From assembly GCF_000272475.1 (NCBI RefSeq), contig NZ_AKFJ01000091.1, forward strand, positions 1 to 35,543: a stretch of DNA of 35,543 nucleotides, written 5' to 3'. The notes beneath the pieces are model-generated. The model worked only from the letters and a program-made list of their open reading frames with translations, searched no databases and had not been told where the DNA came from. Source of the stretch: Novosphingobium sp. Rr 2-17 (GTDB taxonomy: Bacteria; Pseudomonadota; Alphaproteobacteria; Sphingomonadales; Sphingomonadaceae). Positions 8,841 to 16,907 of this stretch are shown here, piece after piece. The translations under genes and the position numbers were made by a program. Positions within the stretch are counted from its first letter, which is position 1; each line of letters starts with the position of its first letter.

Positions 8841-8885
8841 TCCGCTTTTAGATATGTTCACAATGAACCGCAGAAGGGATTACCG

Positions 8886-9344
8886 ATGACGTCCAAGGAT
8901 AACTCGCAGGCTGCTCTGATTGACAGCTTGAACGGGCTGCTGGCGGATACGTTCGCACTCTATGTGAAGACGAAGAACTTCCACTGGCACGTACGCGGGC
9001 CACAGTTCCACGATCTGCACTTGCTGTTCGACACCCACGCGACCGAGATATTCGGCCTGACCGACCTGATCGCCGAACGCGTGCGCAAGTTGGGCGGCAA
9101 GACGTTGACTTCGATCGGCGCCATCGGTGCCAAATCGACGATCAAGGACGAAGACGACACCTCGCTCGATGCCAAAGCGATGGTGAAGCAGTTGTTTGAG
9201 GACAACACTGCCTATGTCGCCACGCTCAAGGCCGTGAAGGAACTGGCTGGGGAAGCAGGCGACAATGCCACCGACGGCATCATCGACGATTGGACCGACC
9301 AGGCCGAACAGCGCGCCTGGTTCCTGCGCGAAATCCTGGCGTAA
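8886..9344 (+). CDS. dps: Dps-type DNA-binding ferritin-like protein
   Basis: Forms 12-subunit shells that oxidise and store ferrous iron and protect DNA during starvation and oxidative stress. The 152-residue protein carries the intersubunit ferroxidase site: KNFHWHVRGPQF near residue 31 followed by LLFDTHATEIFG near 46 (His, His, Asp, Glu ligands). A four-helix bundle pattern continues to the C-terminus, ending in QRAWFLREI. Length is typical of the family. The N-terminal tail is short with two lysines/arginines at most, so DNA binding may be weak. The ATG follows AGAAGGGATTACCG. An EcfG-like promoter lies just upstream. Confidence 0.95.
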   Translation: MTSKDNSQAALIDSLNGLLADTFALYVKTKNFHWHVRGPQFHDLHLLFDTHATEIFGLTDLIAERVRKLGGKTLTSIGAIGAKSTIKDEDDTSLDAKAMVKQLFEDNTAYVATLKAVKELAGEAGDNATDGIIDDWTDQAEQRAWFLREILA

Positions 9345-9384
9345 GCCGTTCCACGCTTTGCATGGGGGTGCTAGATGCACTCCC

Positions 9385-10017
9385 ATGCCTACTCCCGATA
9401 TCATCGAAGGCGCCGACGACGCCCGCATCGCCGCCTGGATCGCCGAGCGCCTGAAGGCAGCGCTGACCGTAACGCCCGAAATCAGCATTCCCGAAATCGC
9501 CATTACAGTGCCGGGCGGTTCGACACCCTTTCCGATCTTCGACCAACTCGCCACGTTCGATCTGCCATGGTCGCGCATCTCCGTGTGGCCCGGCGATGAT
9601 CGTATCGTTCCCGAGGATCATCCCGCCAGCAACGTCGGCAAAATCCGGGCACGGTTGGAGCCGGTAGGCGCGGGGATCGTGCCACTGACCGAGAGCATAA
9701 CGCCACCGCGCTTCGCGCTGGCCTGGCTGGGCATGGGCGGCGATGGCCATGTCGCCTCGCTGTTTCCCAACACCGATCCGCGTACCGACGATCCGCTCGC
9801 CGTGCGCCGCCTCACGCCGGACCCGCTGCCCCCCGAAGCGCCGTTCGACCGGCTGAGCCTGACCTTGCCCTCGCTGCTCGATAGCGACGAGCTGCTGTTC
9901 GTGATCCGAGGCGCCGATAAGCGCGCGATCTTCGAGGCCGCAATGCGCGGCGAAAGCGATTTGCCGGTTGCTCGGCTGCTGGCGGCGGCGCATCAGAAGG
10001 TCACGTGTTTCTGCTAG
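9385..10017 (+). CDS. pgl: 6-phosphogluconolactonase
   Basis: Hydrolyses 6-phosphogluconolactone to 6-phosphogluconate, the second step of the pentose-phosphate and Entner-Doudoroff routes. The 210-residue protein shows the sugar-phosphate isomerase fold signatures: VPGGSTPFPIFD near 35, WPGDDRIVPEDHPASN near 65, and LGMGGDGHVASLFPN near 115. Length fits the short bacterial form. The ATG at 9385 is the first one consistent with the fold, though its ribosome site (GGGGG, 16 bases away) is poor. It sits between dps and a Nudix gene rather than with zwf and edd, which is a less usual setting. The Nudix gene overlaps its 3' end. Confidence 0.9.
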   Translation: MPTPDIIEGADDARIAAWIAERLKAALTVTPEISIPEIAITVPGGSTPFPIFDQLATFDLPWSRISVWPGDDRIVPEDHPASNVGKIRARLEPVGAGIVPLTESITPPRFALAWLGMGGDGHVASLFPNTDPRTDDPLAVRRLTPDPLPPEAPFDRLSLTLPSLLDSDELLFVIRGADKRAIFEAAMRGESDLPVARLLAAAHQKVTCFC

Positions 10018-10493
10018 CCAAGGCGCTGCGGCTGATCCCGGCGCCGCTCCACCGCATGCTCTACCGCCTTGCGCATCGTGCTCGCGTGATGGTCTGGCGC
10101 GTGTGGAAGCCCGATGTCACAGGGGTCCGCGTTCTTGCCCTCGACGACCAAGGGCGAGTGCTGCTGGTCCGTCATTCGTATGGCTCCCCGATGTGGATGC
10201 CGCCGGGCGGTGGTCTGCGGCCTAATGAAGATCCGTTGCTTGCCGCCGCGCGTGAACTGGTGGAAGAGACCGGCCTCATCTTGCGCGATGCGCGTCTGGT
10301 CGCGGTAGGTGGAGAAGCGCTCCACGGTGCCCGCCATAAGCCCCGGGTGGTTGTGGGCCTTGCCGAAGGCATGCCCCAGCCCGATCGAAGGGAAATTCTC
10401 GCCGCGTCTTTCTTCGCGCTCGATGAATTGCCGGCGGATATGCCGGCAGGCATGGCGGATAGAATCAGGACGCAAGTGCGCGGCCAGCCCTGA
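10005..10493 (+). CDS. Nudix hydrolase
   Basis: A 162-residue hydrolase of nucleoside-diphosphate-linked compounds. The complete Nudix box is present at about residues 67-90: GGLRPNEDPLL then ARELVEETGLI, satisfying G-x5-E-x7-RE-U-x-EE-x-G-U, so metal binding and catalysis should be intact. It starts at a GTG inside the end of pgl (13-base overlap), with AGAAGG just upstream, so it is co-translated. The N-terminal 30 residues are basic and amphipathic. Substrate is unknown. It converges on dinB with only four bases between the stop codons. Confidence 0.92.
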   Translation: MFLLAKALRLIPAPLHRMLYRLAHRARVMVWRVWKPDVTGVRVLALDDQGRVLLVRHSYGSPMWMPPGGGLRPNEDPLLAAARELVEETGLILRDARLVAVGGEALHGARHKPRVVVGLAEGMPQPDRREILAASFFALDELPADMPAGMADRIRTQVRGQP

Positions 10494-10497
10494 CGGC

Positions 10498-11619
10498 TCA
10501 CAACAGCGAGAGTTGACCATCGTTCGATTGGTGCTCGGTTTCCTCGTGTCGTTCGAGCGCGGATAGGGTCAGGCCCATCAGCCGGATCGGCTGGGGCAGG
10601 GGCATTTCCTCATCCAGCAGTGCGTGGCCCAGTGCGGCGAACTCGGCTTTGTCCGCTACGAAATGCGGCAGCGAGCGGGCGCGCGTGAGGGTTTGGAAGT
10701 CGGCGTAGCGCAGCTTCAGCGTCACCGTGCGGCCCCGCGCCTGGCTGCGTTCGATCCGCTCCCATACTACATCGACGATGTGGTCCATGGTTTCGCGCAA
10801 GGCTACGGGGTCCACTATGTTCTCGAAGAATGTCCGCTCGCCGCCCACGGACTTGCGCGGACGGTCGGCGCGCACTTGGCGCAAGTCCACGCCCCGGGCG
10901 GCGCGGAACAAATACTCAGCGAAGCTGCCGAAATTCGCGCGCAGGAATGCCAGGTCTTTGGAGGCAAGGTCTGCGCCGGTTTCGATGCCCAGCCGCGCCA
11001 TCTTTTCGGCCCCGCGCGGACCGACGCCATGGAAGCGCCGGACGGGCAAGGCGGCAACGAAGGCCGCACCATCGCCGGGGCGGATGACGCACAGACCATC
11101 GGGCTTGTTTTCGTCGCTGGCGAGTTTGGCGATGAACTTGTTGTACGAAACCCCTGCGCTGGCAGTGAGTCCGGTCTCGGCGCGAATGCGGCGGCGAATC
11201 TCCTGCGCGATTCGCGTGGCCGAACCGATGCCTTTCAAATCCGCCGTCACGTCGAGGTACGCCTCGTCGAGCGAGAGCGGTTCGACGTGTGGGGTATAGT
11301 CCAGGAAGATGGCGCGAATCTGCTGGCTGACTTCGCGGTATACTTCGAAGCGGGGTTTGCAGAATACCAGGTCCGGGCAAAGCCGCACTGCGCGTGCGGA
11401 TGGCATGGCCGAGCGGACTCCGAAAACCCGCGCCTCGTAGCTCGCGGCAGCCACCACACCGCGCCCGGATGAGCCGCCCACGGCCACTGGCAAGCCGCGT
11501 AAGCTGGGATCGTCACGCTGCTCTACACTGGCATAGAAGGCGTCCATATCGACGTGGATGATCTTGCGAAGGCCGTTCGCCTCGGTCTCGTCTTCCGCCT
11601 CTTGCCCGTCGAGCGCCAT
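10498..11619 (-). CDS. dinB: DNA polymerase IV (Y-family translesion polymerase)
   Basis: Error-prone polymerase that bypasses damaged bases. The 373-residue protein has the catalytic HVDMDAFYASVEQ near residue 20 and SLDEAYLDVT near 115 (metal-binding Asp and Asp-Glu), the fingers with YEARVFGVRSAMP, helix-hairpin-helix FHGVGPRGAEKMARLGI, and the little-finger domain. It ends in QLSLL, a match to the sliding-clamp-binding peptide, so it can act at stalled forks. The start may be the ATG at 11619 or a GTG two codons upstream at 11625; neither has a strong ribosome site. No LexA box is evident to me in the short region shared with the divergent exporter gene. Confidence 0.94.
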   Translation of the reverse strand: MALDGQEAEDETEANGLRKIIHVDMDAFYASVEQRDDPSLRGLPVAVGGSSGRGVVAAASYEARVFGVRSAMPSARAVRLCPDLVFCKPRFEVYREVSQQIRAIFLDYTPHVEPLSLDEAYLDVTADLKGIGSATRIAQEIRRRIRAETGLTASAGVSYNKFIAKLASDENKPDGLCVIRPGDGAAFVAALPVRRFHGVGPRGAEKMARLGIETGADLASKDLAFLRANFGSFAEYLFRAARGVDLRQVRADRPRKSVGGERTFFENIVDPVALRETMDHIVDVVWERIERSQARGRTVTLKLRYADFQTLTRARSLPHFVADKAEFAALGHALLDEEMPLPQPIRLMGLTLSALERHEETEHQSNDGQLSLL

Positions 11620-11709
11620 AGCCACGATATAGCGATGCGATCACACAAAGCGCCAGCACCGGCGTGATTTGACTGGAACCAGCCGGGTACTTGCGGCATT
11701 CGGCCTGGC

Positions 11710-12996
11710 ATGTCCTCCTCCCCGCAGACAGAGCCAGAAGGCGCCGGACCGCGCTTTGCCTTAAGCGAGTTCGAATTCGTGGCGATGATGGCGTCGATTC
11801 AAGCGCTGCAAGCGGTGGCGATCGACATCATGCTGCCGGCGCTGGGGGCGATCAGCAAGGATCTGCACCTGGTCGATCCGAATCAGCGCCAACTTGTGGT
11901 CGGTGTGTTTCTGATCTGCGCCGGCCTGGGATCGCTGTTCCCGGGATCGTTGTCTGACCGATTCGGCCGCCGTAAGGTCGTGCTGACGTCGATCTGCGGA
12001 TACCTGCTGCTGTCCTTCCTTTGCGCGATTGCCGGTAGTTTCACGCTGCTGCTGGTCGCGCGCGCAGTGATGGGATTGTGCTCGGCGGCGTTGATGGTCA
12101 TGCCGATGACCATCCTGCGCGATCGGTTCGAGGGCGACCGCATGGCCCGCACCCAATCGATGATCGCGATGACATTCATGGTGGTGCCCATGATCGCACC
12201 ACTACTGGGCCAGACGGTGCTGCTGGTGGCTGGTTGGCGCTGGATCTTCGGCATCATGGGCGTGGCGGCGGTGCTGGTGTTCGGCTGGGCATTCCTGCGT
12301 TTGCCCGAAACGCTGCGGCCCGAATACCGCCAGCGGATAGACCCGGTGGCGATCGTCACCAACATGGGCCTCGCCCTGCGCGAGCGGGCGGCGATCGGCT
12401 ATTTCCTGGGTGCGGCGTTCATCCAGGCGGCGATCTTCGGCTATCTTAACAGCGCCCAGCAGCTAGTGGGCGAGCATTTCGCGGCAGGTACCATGTTCCC
12501 GCTGGTGTTCGGGGCGATGGCGTTGGTGATGGCTGGCACCAACTTCATCAATTCGCGCATCGTCGTCCGATTCGGTGCGCGGCGCGTCTCGCATGCGGCC
12601 CTCGTGTGCTACCTCGTGCTGTCGGTAGCCCATCTGGCGCTCGCGTTCAGCGGCAAGGAAACGCTGGCAAGCTTCGTTCCGATCATGACGCTGACAATGT
12701 GCATGATGAGCTTCATCGGCGCCAATTTCCAGGCGATCTCGCTTCAGCCTTTCGCACGGATCGCCGGAGCGGCGGCCTCGGTCATGGCCTTTGTGCGAAT
12801 GTCGTTCGGCTCGATTATCGGCTCGCTCATTGGCCAGGCCTACGACGGAACGCCGCGTCCGATCATCGGGGCGATGGTGGCGGCCGGAGTAATCACGCTA
12901 TCGCTGGTACTGTATTCAGAGCGTGGCAAGCTGTTCCGACGGGTCAATCCGCCCGGCTACTACGCGGGCAAAATCCCGCCACAAGGGATCGAGTAG
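11710..12996 (+). CDS. Bcr/CflA-type multidrug MFS exporter
   Basis: A 428-residue inner-membrane proton-driven exporter of the DHA1 subfamily with 12 predicted helices. The first helix carries AVAIDIMLPALGAI, with the membrane Asp typical of Bcr/CflA transporters. Motif A between helices 2 and 3 is SLSDRFGRRKVVL, and the loop after helix 6 reads LPETLRPEYR, characteristic of this family. Substrates in the family include bicyclomycin, chloramphenicol and florfenicol; which applies here is unknown. It diverges from dinB and is followed by an intrinsic terminator. Confidence 0.9.
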   Translation: MSSSPQTEPEGAGPRFALSEFEFVAMMASIQALQAVAIDIMLPALGAISKDLHLVDPNQRQLVVGVFLICAGLGSLFPGSLSDRFGRRKVVLTSICGYLLLSFLCAIAGSFTLLLVARAVMGLCSAALMVMPMTILRDRFEGDRMARTQSMIAMTFMVVPMIAPLLGQTVLLVAGWRWIFGIMGVAAVLVFGWAFLRLPETLRPEYRQRIDPVAIVTNMGLALRERAAIGYFLGAAFIQAAIFGYLNSAQQLVGEHFAAGTMFPLVFGAMALVMAGTNFINSRIVVRFGARRVSHAALVCYLVLSVAHLALAFSGKETLASFVPIMTLTMCMMSFIGANFQAISLQPFARIAGAAASVMAFVRMSFGSIIGSLIGQAYDGTPRPIIGAMVAAGVITLSLVLYSERGKLFRRVNPPGYYAGKIPPQGIE

Positions 12997-13007
12997 CCAC
13001 CACGAAA

Positions 13008-13035
13008 AAGGGAGCCGAGATGGCTCCCTTCTCGT
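13008..13035 (+). terminator. Intrinsic terminator after the MFS exporter gene
   Basis: Perfect 9-bp stem AAGGGAGCC / GGCTCCCTT around a five-base loop, followed by the T-rich TTCTCGTCGTTCT, beginning 11 bases after the exporter's stop codon. Confidence 0.75.
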
Positions 13036-13053
13036 CGTTCTAGATTAGGCGAT

Positions 13054-13161
13054 CTAGAGCAAGTTCCGATCCGATTGCATCGGCTCGGTTGCTCTAGTCT
13101 TTTGTTTCGCCGCGTTTTCCGAGTCAGCAGGTGATTCCACCTGCTTCGAAAACGCTCTAGA
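13054..13161. repeat. Two-hairpin palindromic repeat element bounded by CTAGAGC/GCTCTAG
   Basis: The left hairpin pairs CTAGAGCAA (13054-13062) with TTGCTCTAG (13089-13097) and has an inner CCGAT/ATCGG pair. The right hairpin pairs CGTTTTC (13113-13119) with GAAAACG (13148-13154) around an inner CAGGTG/CACCTG stem, and the unit ends with GCTCTAG (13154-13160). This layout is like the dispersed REP-type palindromes of alphaproteobacterial intergenic regions. The final GCTCTAG contains the stop codon of the small membrane protein gene at 13157. A related 14-bp palindrome occurs at 32399-32412. Confidence 0.65.
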
Positions 13162-13303
13162 CCCCGCGACCGCGGAACAACTGGATCAGACCGACGATGA
13201 TCGCGATCACCAGCAGAAGGTGGATCAGCACGCTCGAGACCTTGAAAACAACGAGGCCGAGCAGCCAGAGTACGAAGAGGACGGCGGCGATGGTGAATAG
13301 CAT
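13157..13303 (-). CDS. lmo0937-family small membrane protein
   Basis: A 48-residue protein, almost entirely two membrane helices: one near residues 2-20 (TIAAVLFVLWLLGLVVF) and one near 24-41 (LIHLLLVIAIIVGLI), ending in a basic FRGRG tail. The first-helix LWLLGLV, the central SxxLIHxLLVIAI, and the basic C-terminus match the lmo0937-type (DUF5670) family of tiny membrane proteins of unknown role, often linked to stress. The ATG at 13303 follows GGGAG at ideal spacing. A longer open frame upstream is spurious because it overlaps crtB. A near-EcfG promoter lies upstream, and its stop codon lies in the repeat element. Confidence 0.85.
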   Translation of the reverse strand: MLFTIAAVLFVLWLLGLVVFKVSSVLIHLLLVIAIIVGLIQLFRGRGV

Positions 13304-13335
13304 GGGGCGGCTCCCTGAGAGGTTGTGAAAGCTGC

Positions 13336-13360
13336 AACGCGCCACTGCGCTACTGGCTCC
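13336..13360 (-). promoter_or_regulatory. Near-EcfG promoter of the lmo0937-type gene
   Basis: Minus-strand reading gives GGAGC, 16 bases, CGTT, one mismatch from GGAAC-N16-CGTT, located about 33 bases upstream of the start codon at 13303. Motif evidence only. Confidence 0.45.
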
Positions 13361-13434
13361 CGCTAGGGAAATAATCTGGAAATCAAAGCGCCTTGCGACC
13401 ACGCTCGGCCTGTGCTCGCCGCGCCCCTCTAACG

Positions 13435-14400
13435 TTAGATCGAGCGTGACGGTTCGCGGGCTATGGCCGCAAGCTCGCGCCGCGAGAGACGGGGGCGAGC
13501 TGCCAGTGCAGGAGATCGCTGGGCTTGGCCCAACGCCCGCGCGACGAGGCCTATTTTGGCCGGAGCGCCGATCCGCACGCGATGGTCCCAAGCGTGGGCG
13601 CCTAGGTTTTCTACCTTGCGGCCAATAGCACCATAGATGTTCGCAGCCGATAGAACGGCCCAGCGCTGGCGGAACGCGAGCCGCCCAGCGCCCACGCGAG
13701 CCGACGCTTCGTAGTCCTGAGCGATGCGGCAAGCTCGTGCGACTACCGGGACGAGCGCGTCGCGGTAATGCGGCTTGGTCACTTCGCCAGGCGGAATATC
13801 CGCTTCGGACAGCCATTCGTCGGGCAAGTAGCAGCGGCCGTTGGCATCGTCCTCCCACACGTCGCGCACGATGTTGCCCAGTTGGAACGCAACGCCGAGG
13901 TCGCAGGCCCGGTCGAGCGTGTCCTCGTCATCGGCGGGCACGCCCATGACGGCAGCCATCATCACACCCACCGCGCCGGCAACGTGGTAGCAGTAGCGCA
14001 GCATGTCGGCTTCGCTGCGCGGGTGCCATTCCGCAGCGTCGAGCGCAAAGCCGGCCAGAACGTCGTCGACCATATCGCGCGTGATAGGCACTTCGCGCAC
14101 CAATTGGCCCAGCGCGTCGAACGCGGGAACGCCGGTGACCTCGCCTGCCAAAGCCAGATCGGTCAGCGTGCGGATGGTTGCCAGGCGATCCTCGGGTGCG
14201 CGCCGATCTATCGTGGTGCCGGCGGCATAACCGTGGTCCTGCTCGTCGGCAATGTCATCACAAGCACGGCACCACGCATAGAGCAGCCAGACGCGTTCAC
14301 GCGTGGTGCGATCGAACAAGCGACTGGCGGCGGCAAAGCTTTTCGATCCGCGCGCGATCGATGCACGCGCCGCTTCGACCAGGGCGGCGCGGTCGGGCAT
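13435..14400 (-). CDS. crtB: Phytoene synthase
   Basis: Condenses two geranylgeranyl diphosphates into phytoene, the first committed carotenoid step. The 321-residue protein has the first Asp-rich motif in YAWCRACDDIADEQ near residue 42 and the second in GNIVRDVWEDDANGRCYLP near 165, both needed for magnesium and diphosphate binding, plus the helix FAAASRLFDRTTRERVWLLY typical of squalene/phytoene synthases. Length is normal. The start ATG at 14400 shares a base with the stop of the LOG gene (TGATG), so it is translationally coupled. It is the last gene of the crtY-crtI-DUF1851-LOG-crtB operon. An in-frame GTG precedes the ATG directly and could also be used. Confidence 0.95.
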   Translation of the reverse strand: MPDRAALVEAARASIARGSKSFAAASRLFDRTTRERVWLLYAWCRACDDIADEQDHGYAAGTTIDRRAPEDRLATIRTLTDLALAGEVTGVPAFDALGQLVREVPITRDMVDDVLAGFALDAAEWHPRSEADMLRYCYHVAGAVGVMMAAVMGVPADDEDTLDRACDLGVAFQLGNIVRDVWEDDANGRCYLPDEWLSEADIPPGEVTKPHYRDALVPVVARACRIAQDYEASARVGAGRLAFRQRWAVLSAANIYGAIGRKVENLGAHAWDHRVRIGAPAKIGLVARALGQAQRSPALAARPRLSRRELAAIAREPSRSI

Positions 14401-14993
14401 CACAGCAGCGTCGGGTCCATTCGCACGATAGGCACGATCGGTTCATAGGTCCGCATCCGCTCCAGCAAAGGCGCCAGTTCGGTCTCGGCCATGATGATGC
14501 CCTGGTGCGCGGGCCGCACGAAGCCGACTTCGGCCATGTGGCGGTTGAAGGCTAGCAAGCCATCGTAGAAGCCAAAGGTGTTGAGCACGCCCACCGGCTT
14601 GGAATGGTAGCCCAACTGCGCCCAGCTCACCGCTTCCCACAATTCGTCCATGGTGCCGACGCCGCCGGGCAGAACCAGGAAGCCATCGGATAGATCGGTA
14701 AAGGCGGCCTTGCGCTCATGCATCGTCTTCACGATCGTCAGTTCGCAATCGTAGTTGGCAACTTCGCCGCCGCGACCTTGGCCGCCGACCAGGGCCTCAG
14801 GGATCACGCCGATCACTTCGCCGCCCTCGGCCATCGCTGCCGATGCAATCGCGCCCATCAGGCCCAGGCGACCGCCGCCATAGACGACGCCGATACCTTG
14901 CTTGGCGAGTGCCGCGCCAACATCGCGTGCCAGCTCGACATAGCGGGGATCGGCGGGAGTGGCAGAGCCGCAGTAGACAGCAAGACGTTTCAT
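14400..14993 (-). CDS. LOG-family protein (cytokinin-type nucleoside 5'-monophosphate phosphoribohydrolase)
   Basis: A 197-residue Rossmann-like protein of the TIGR00730/LOG family, whose members split nucleoside monophosphates into base and ribose-5-phosphate; plant and some bacterial ones release cytokinins. The family signature PGGVGTMDELWEA near residue 105 and the partner motif MHERKAAF near 85 are intact, as are VYCGSATPADPRYVE and GGGRLGLMGAIA at the N-terminus. The ATG at 14993 begins one base after the TGA of the DUF1851 gene; the longer frame to 15029 would overlap that gene. It sits inside a carotenoid operon, which is unexplained. Biochemical activity is likely; true substrate unknown. 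Confidence 0.9.
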   Translation of the reverse strand: MKRLAVYCGSATPADPRYVELARDVGAALAKQGIGVVYGGGRLGLMGAIASAAMAEGGEVIGVIPEALVGGQGRGGEVANYDCELTIVKTMHERKAAFTDLSDGFLVLPGGVGTMDELWEAVSWAQLGYHSKPVGVLNTFGFYDGLLAFNRHMAEVGFVRPAHQGIIMAETELAPLLERMRTYEPIVPIVRMDPTLL

Positions 14994-14994
14994 A

Positions 14995-15432
14995 TCAGGG
15001 ACAGACCTTGAGTTGCACCGGCGCGCCATCGGGCAAGTCGCGGACCTGCCGGGCGATGTCGCCGGTCGTGAAAATCAGGTCGATCAAATCGACCCGGATG
15101 AGGTTTTCGGGCGCATAGTCACCCGCGATCAATGCCTGCGGGGTGAGGCTGTAGACTTCGCCCATCGCGACCGGCCCCAGCCGCTTGACCGCGGCATCGA
15201 CCAACGTGTTGGCGCGCCACAGGACTTGCGTCTCGCGCTTGTCCATGTGTTCCTTGGCGGCTGTTTCGTCGCCCAAGGGCACGACATTGCCGAGATCCGG
15301 ATCGACGTAGTGATAGCCGTCATCGGCATCGACGACGACGAGGTGCCCCATCAGGCTATGCGCGACGACTTCGGCAAAGCGCACGCCGGTCCAGCCCCAG
15401 GCAGCGTTCAGGGCGTTGACGGCGCGGCTCAC
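14995..15432 (-). CDS. DUF1851 / Tdi1-C-like domain protein in the carotenoid operon
   Basis: A 145-residue soluble protein. WGWTGVRFAEVVA near residue 12, the strand GHLVVVDADDGYHYVDPDLG near 28, and the C-terminal half with ENLIRVDLIDLIFTTGDIA and QVRDLPDGAPVQL match the DUF1851 domain, best known as the C-terminal part of type VI immunity protein Tdi1. No toxin gene is nearby, so an immunity role is not supported here. It begins at a GTG overlapping the crtI stop by four bases (GTGA) and ends next to the LOG start, so it is co-expressed with carotenoid synthesis. Function unknown. Confidence 0.75.
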   Translation of the reverse strand: MSRAVNALNAAWGWTGVRFAEVVAHSLMGHLVVVDADDGYHYVDPDLGNVVPLGDETAAKEHMDKRETQVLWRANTLVDAAVKRLGPVAMGEVYSLTPQALIAGDYAPENLIRVDLIDLIFTTGDIARQVRDLPDGAPVQLKVCP

Positions 15433-16907
15433 TTCAGGTCTTCGAGCATCAACTTGGCGGTCGCCTTGGCGCTGCCAACCACGCCGGGGATGCCGGCGCC
15501 CGGATGGGTGCCGGCGCCGACGAGGTAGAGGTTCTTCAAGCTGTCGTCGCGGTTGTGGCCACGGAAGAACGCGCTTTGCGTCAGGATCGGCTCAAGGCTG
15601 AAGGCATTGCCCTTCCACGCGCTCAGGTCCGCCTCGAAGTCAGGCGGGGCGTAATGGAACTTGGTGACGATGCGGTCCTTGATGTCGGGGATCAGGCGGC
15701 GGCCCACTTCCTCGATCACGCGCTGTTCCAGGATCGGGCCGACTTGCGCCCAGTCTATCGGCAGCTTGCCCATGTGCGCCACGGGGACGAGCGCGTAGAA
15801 CGTGCTCTTGCCCGCCGGGGCCATCGACGGATCGGTAACGGTCGGGTGATGAAGATAGATCGAGAAGTCGCGCGGCAGCACCCCGTGGTCGAAGATATCG
15901 GCCAGCAGCTCCTTATAGCGCGGGCCGAACAGGATCATGTGGTGCGGGATGCCCGGCCAACTTCCTTCGAGGCCGAAATGCACCACGAACAGGCTGGGTG
16001 AGAACCGCTTGCGAGCGAGCTTGCCGGCCATCGCCTGGCCGCGCGAGGTCTTACCCAGCAAGTCGCGGTAGGTGTGCATGATGTCGCCGTTGGAGGCTAC
16101 GGCGTCGAACCGTTGGCGCCAGCCGCTTTCGCATTCGACTTCGCTCACCCGGTCGCCGATCGTGTGAACTTCGCGCACCTTGTCGGACAAGCGCAACTTG
16201 CCGCCCAGTCGCTCGAACAAGTTGGCCATGCCGCGCGCCAGCTTGTTGGTCCCACCCTTGGTCCACCAGACGCCGCCGTCCTTTTCCAGCTTGTGGATCA
16301 GTGCATAGATGGCGCTGGTGGTCATCGGATTGCCGCCGACCAGCAGGGTGTGGAACGAGAACGCCTCGCGCAGGTGCTCGTCCTTCATGAAGTGCGAGAC
16401 CATCGAATACACGGAGCGCCAGGCCTGATAGCGCGCCAGAGCCGGCGCGGCCTTTATCATGCTGGCGAAATCGAGGAACGCTTCGTGGCCAAGTTTGACG
16501 TACCCTTCCTGCCAGACCCCGGCGGCGTAGCGGGCAAAATCGTCGTAGCCGGCCAAGTCCTGTGGGCTGATGCGGGCGATTTCGCGCTGCAGAGCGACCT
16601 CATCATTCGAATAATCGAAGGTGACGCCGTCGGGCCAGTTGAGGCGGTAGAATGGGCTGACCGGCATCAGCGTGACGTCCTGTGCCATGTCGCTGCCGCT
16701 GAGCGTCCACAGTTCACGCAGGCAATCGGGGTCGGTGACGACGGTGGGTCCGGCATCGAAGGTAAAACCTTCGCGCTCCCACACGTAGGCACGGCCGCCC
16801 ACTTTGTCGCGTCCTTCCACCAGGGTCGTGGCGATGCCAGCGCTTTGCAGGCGAATCGCGAGCGAGAGGCCGCCGAAACCGGCGCCGATGACGCAGACTT
16901 CCTTCAT
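15429..16907 (-). CDS. crtI: Phytoene desaturase
   Basis: FAD-dependent enzyme that introduces double bases into phytoene to give lycopene (or neurosporene) in the membrane. The 492-residue protein begins with the dinucleotide fold VIGAGFGGLSLAIRL at residues 6-20 and the following acidic strand end LVEGRDKVGGRAY. It has FDAGPTVVTDP near 51 and the bacterial phytoene-desaturase C-terminal signature HPGAGIPGVVGSAKATAKL. Length is standard for bacterial CrtI. Its ATG overlaps the crtY stop by four bases (ATGA). The number of desaturations cannot be told from sequence; the lycopene cyclase upstream suggests four. Confidence 0.96.
   Translation of the reverse strand: MKEVCVIGAGFGGLSLAIRLQSAGIATTLVEGRDKVGGRAYVWEREGFTFDAGPTVVTDPDCLRELWTLSGSDMAQDVTLMPVSPFYRLNWPDGVTFDYSNDEVALQREIARISPQDLAGYDDFARYAAGVWQEGYVKLGHEAFLDFASMIKAAPALARYQAWRSVYSMVSHFMKDEHLREAFSFHTLLVGGNPMTTSAIYALIHKLEKDGGVWWTKGGTNKLARGMANLFERLGGKLRLSDKVREVHTIGDRVSEVECESGWRQRFDAVASNGDIMHTYRDLLGKTSRGQAMAGKLARKRFSPSLFVVHFGLEGSWPGIPHHMILFGPRYKELLADIFDHGVLPRDFSIYLHHPTVTDPSMAPAGKSTFYALVPVAHMGKLPIDWAQVGPILEQRVIEEVGRRLIPDIKDRIVTKFHYAPPDFEADLSAWKGNAFSLEPILTQSAFFRGHNRDDSLKNLYLVGAGTHPGAGIPGVVGSAKATAKLMLEDLK

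Noticed and set aside
14995..15432. DUF1851 protein as a type VI immunity gene
   Set aside because: No toxin or type VI gene is adjacent and it is embedded in a carotenoid operon, so an immunity role is not supported.
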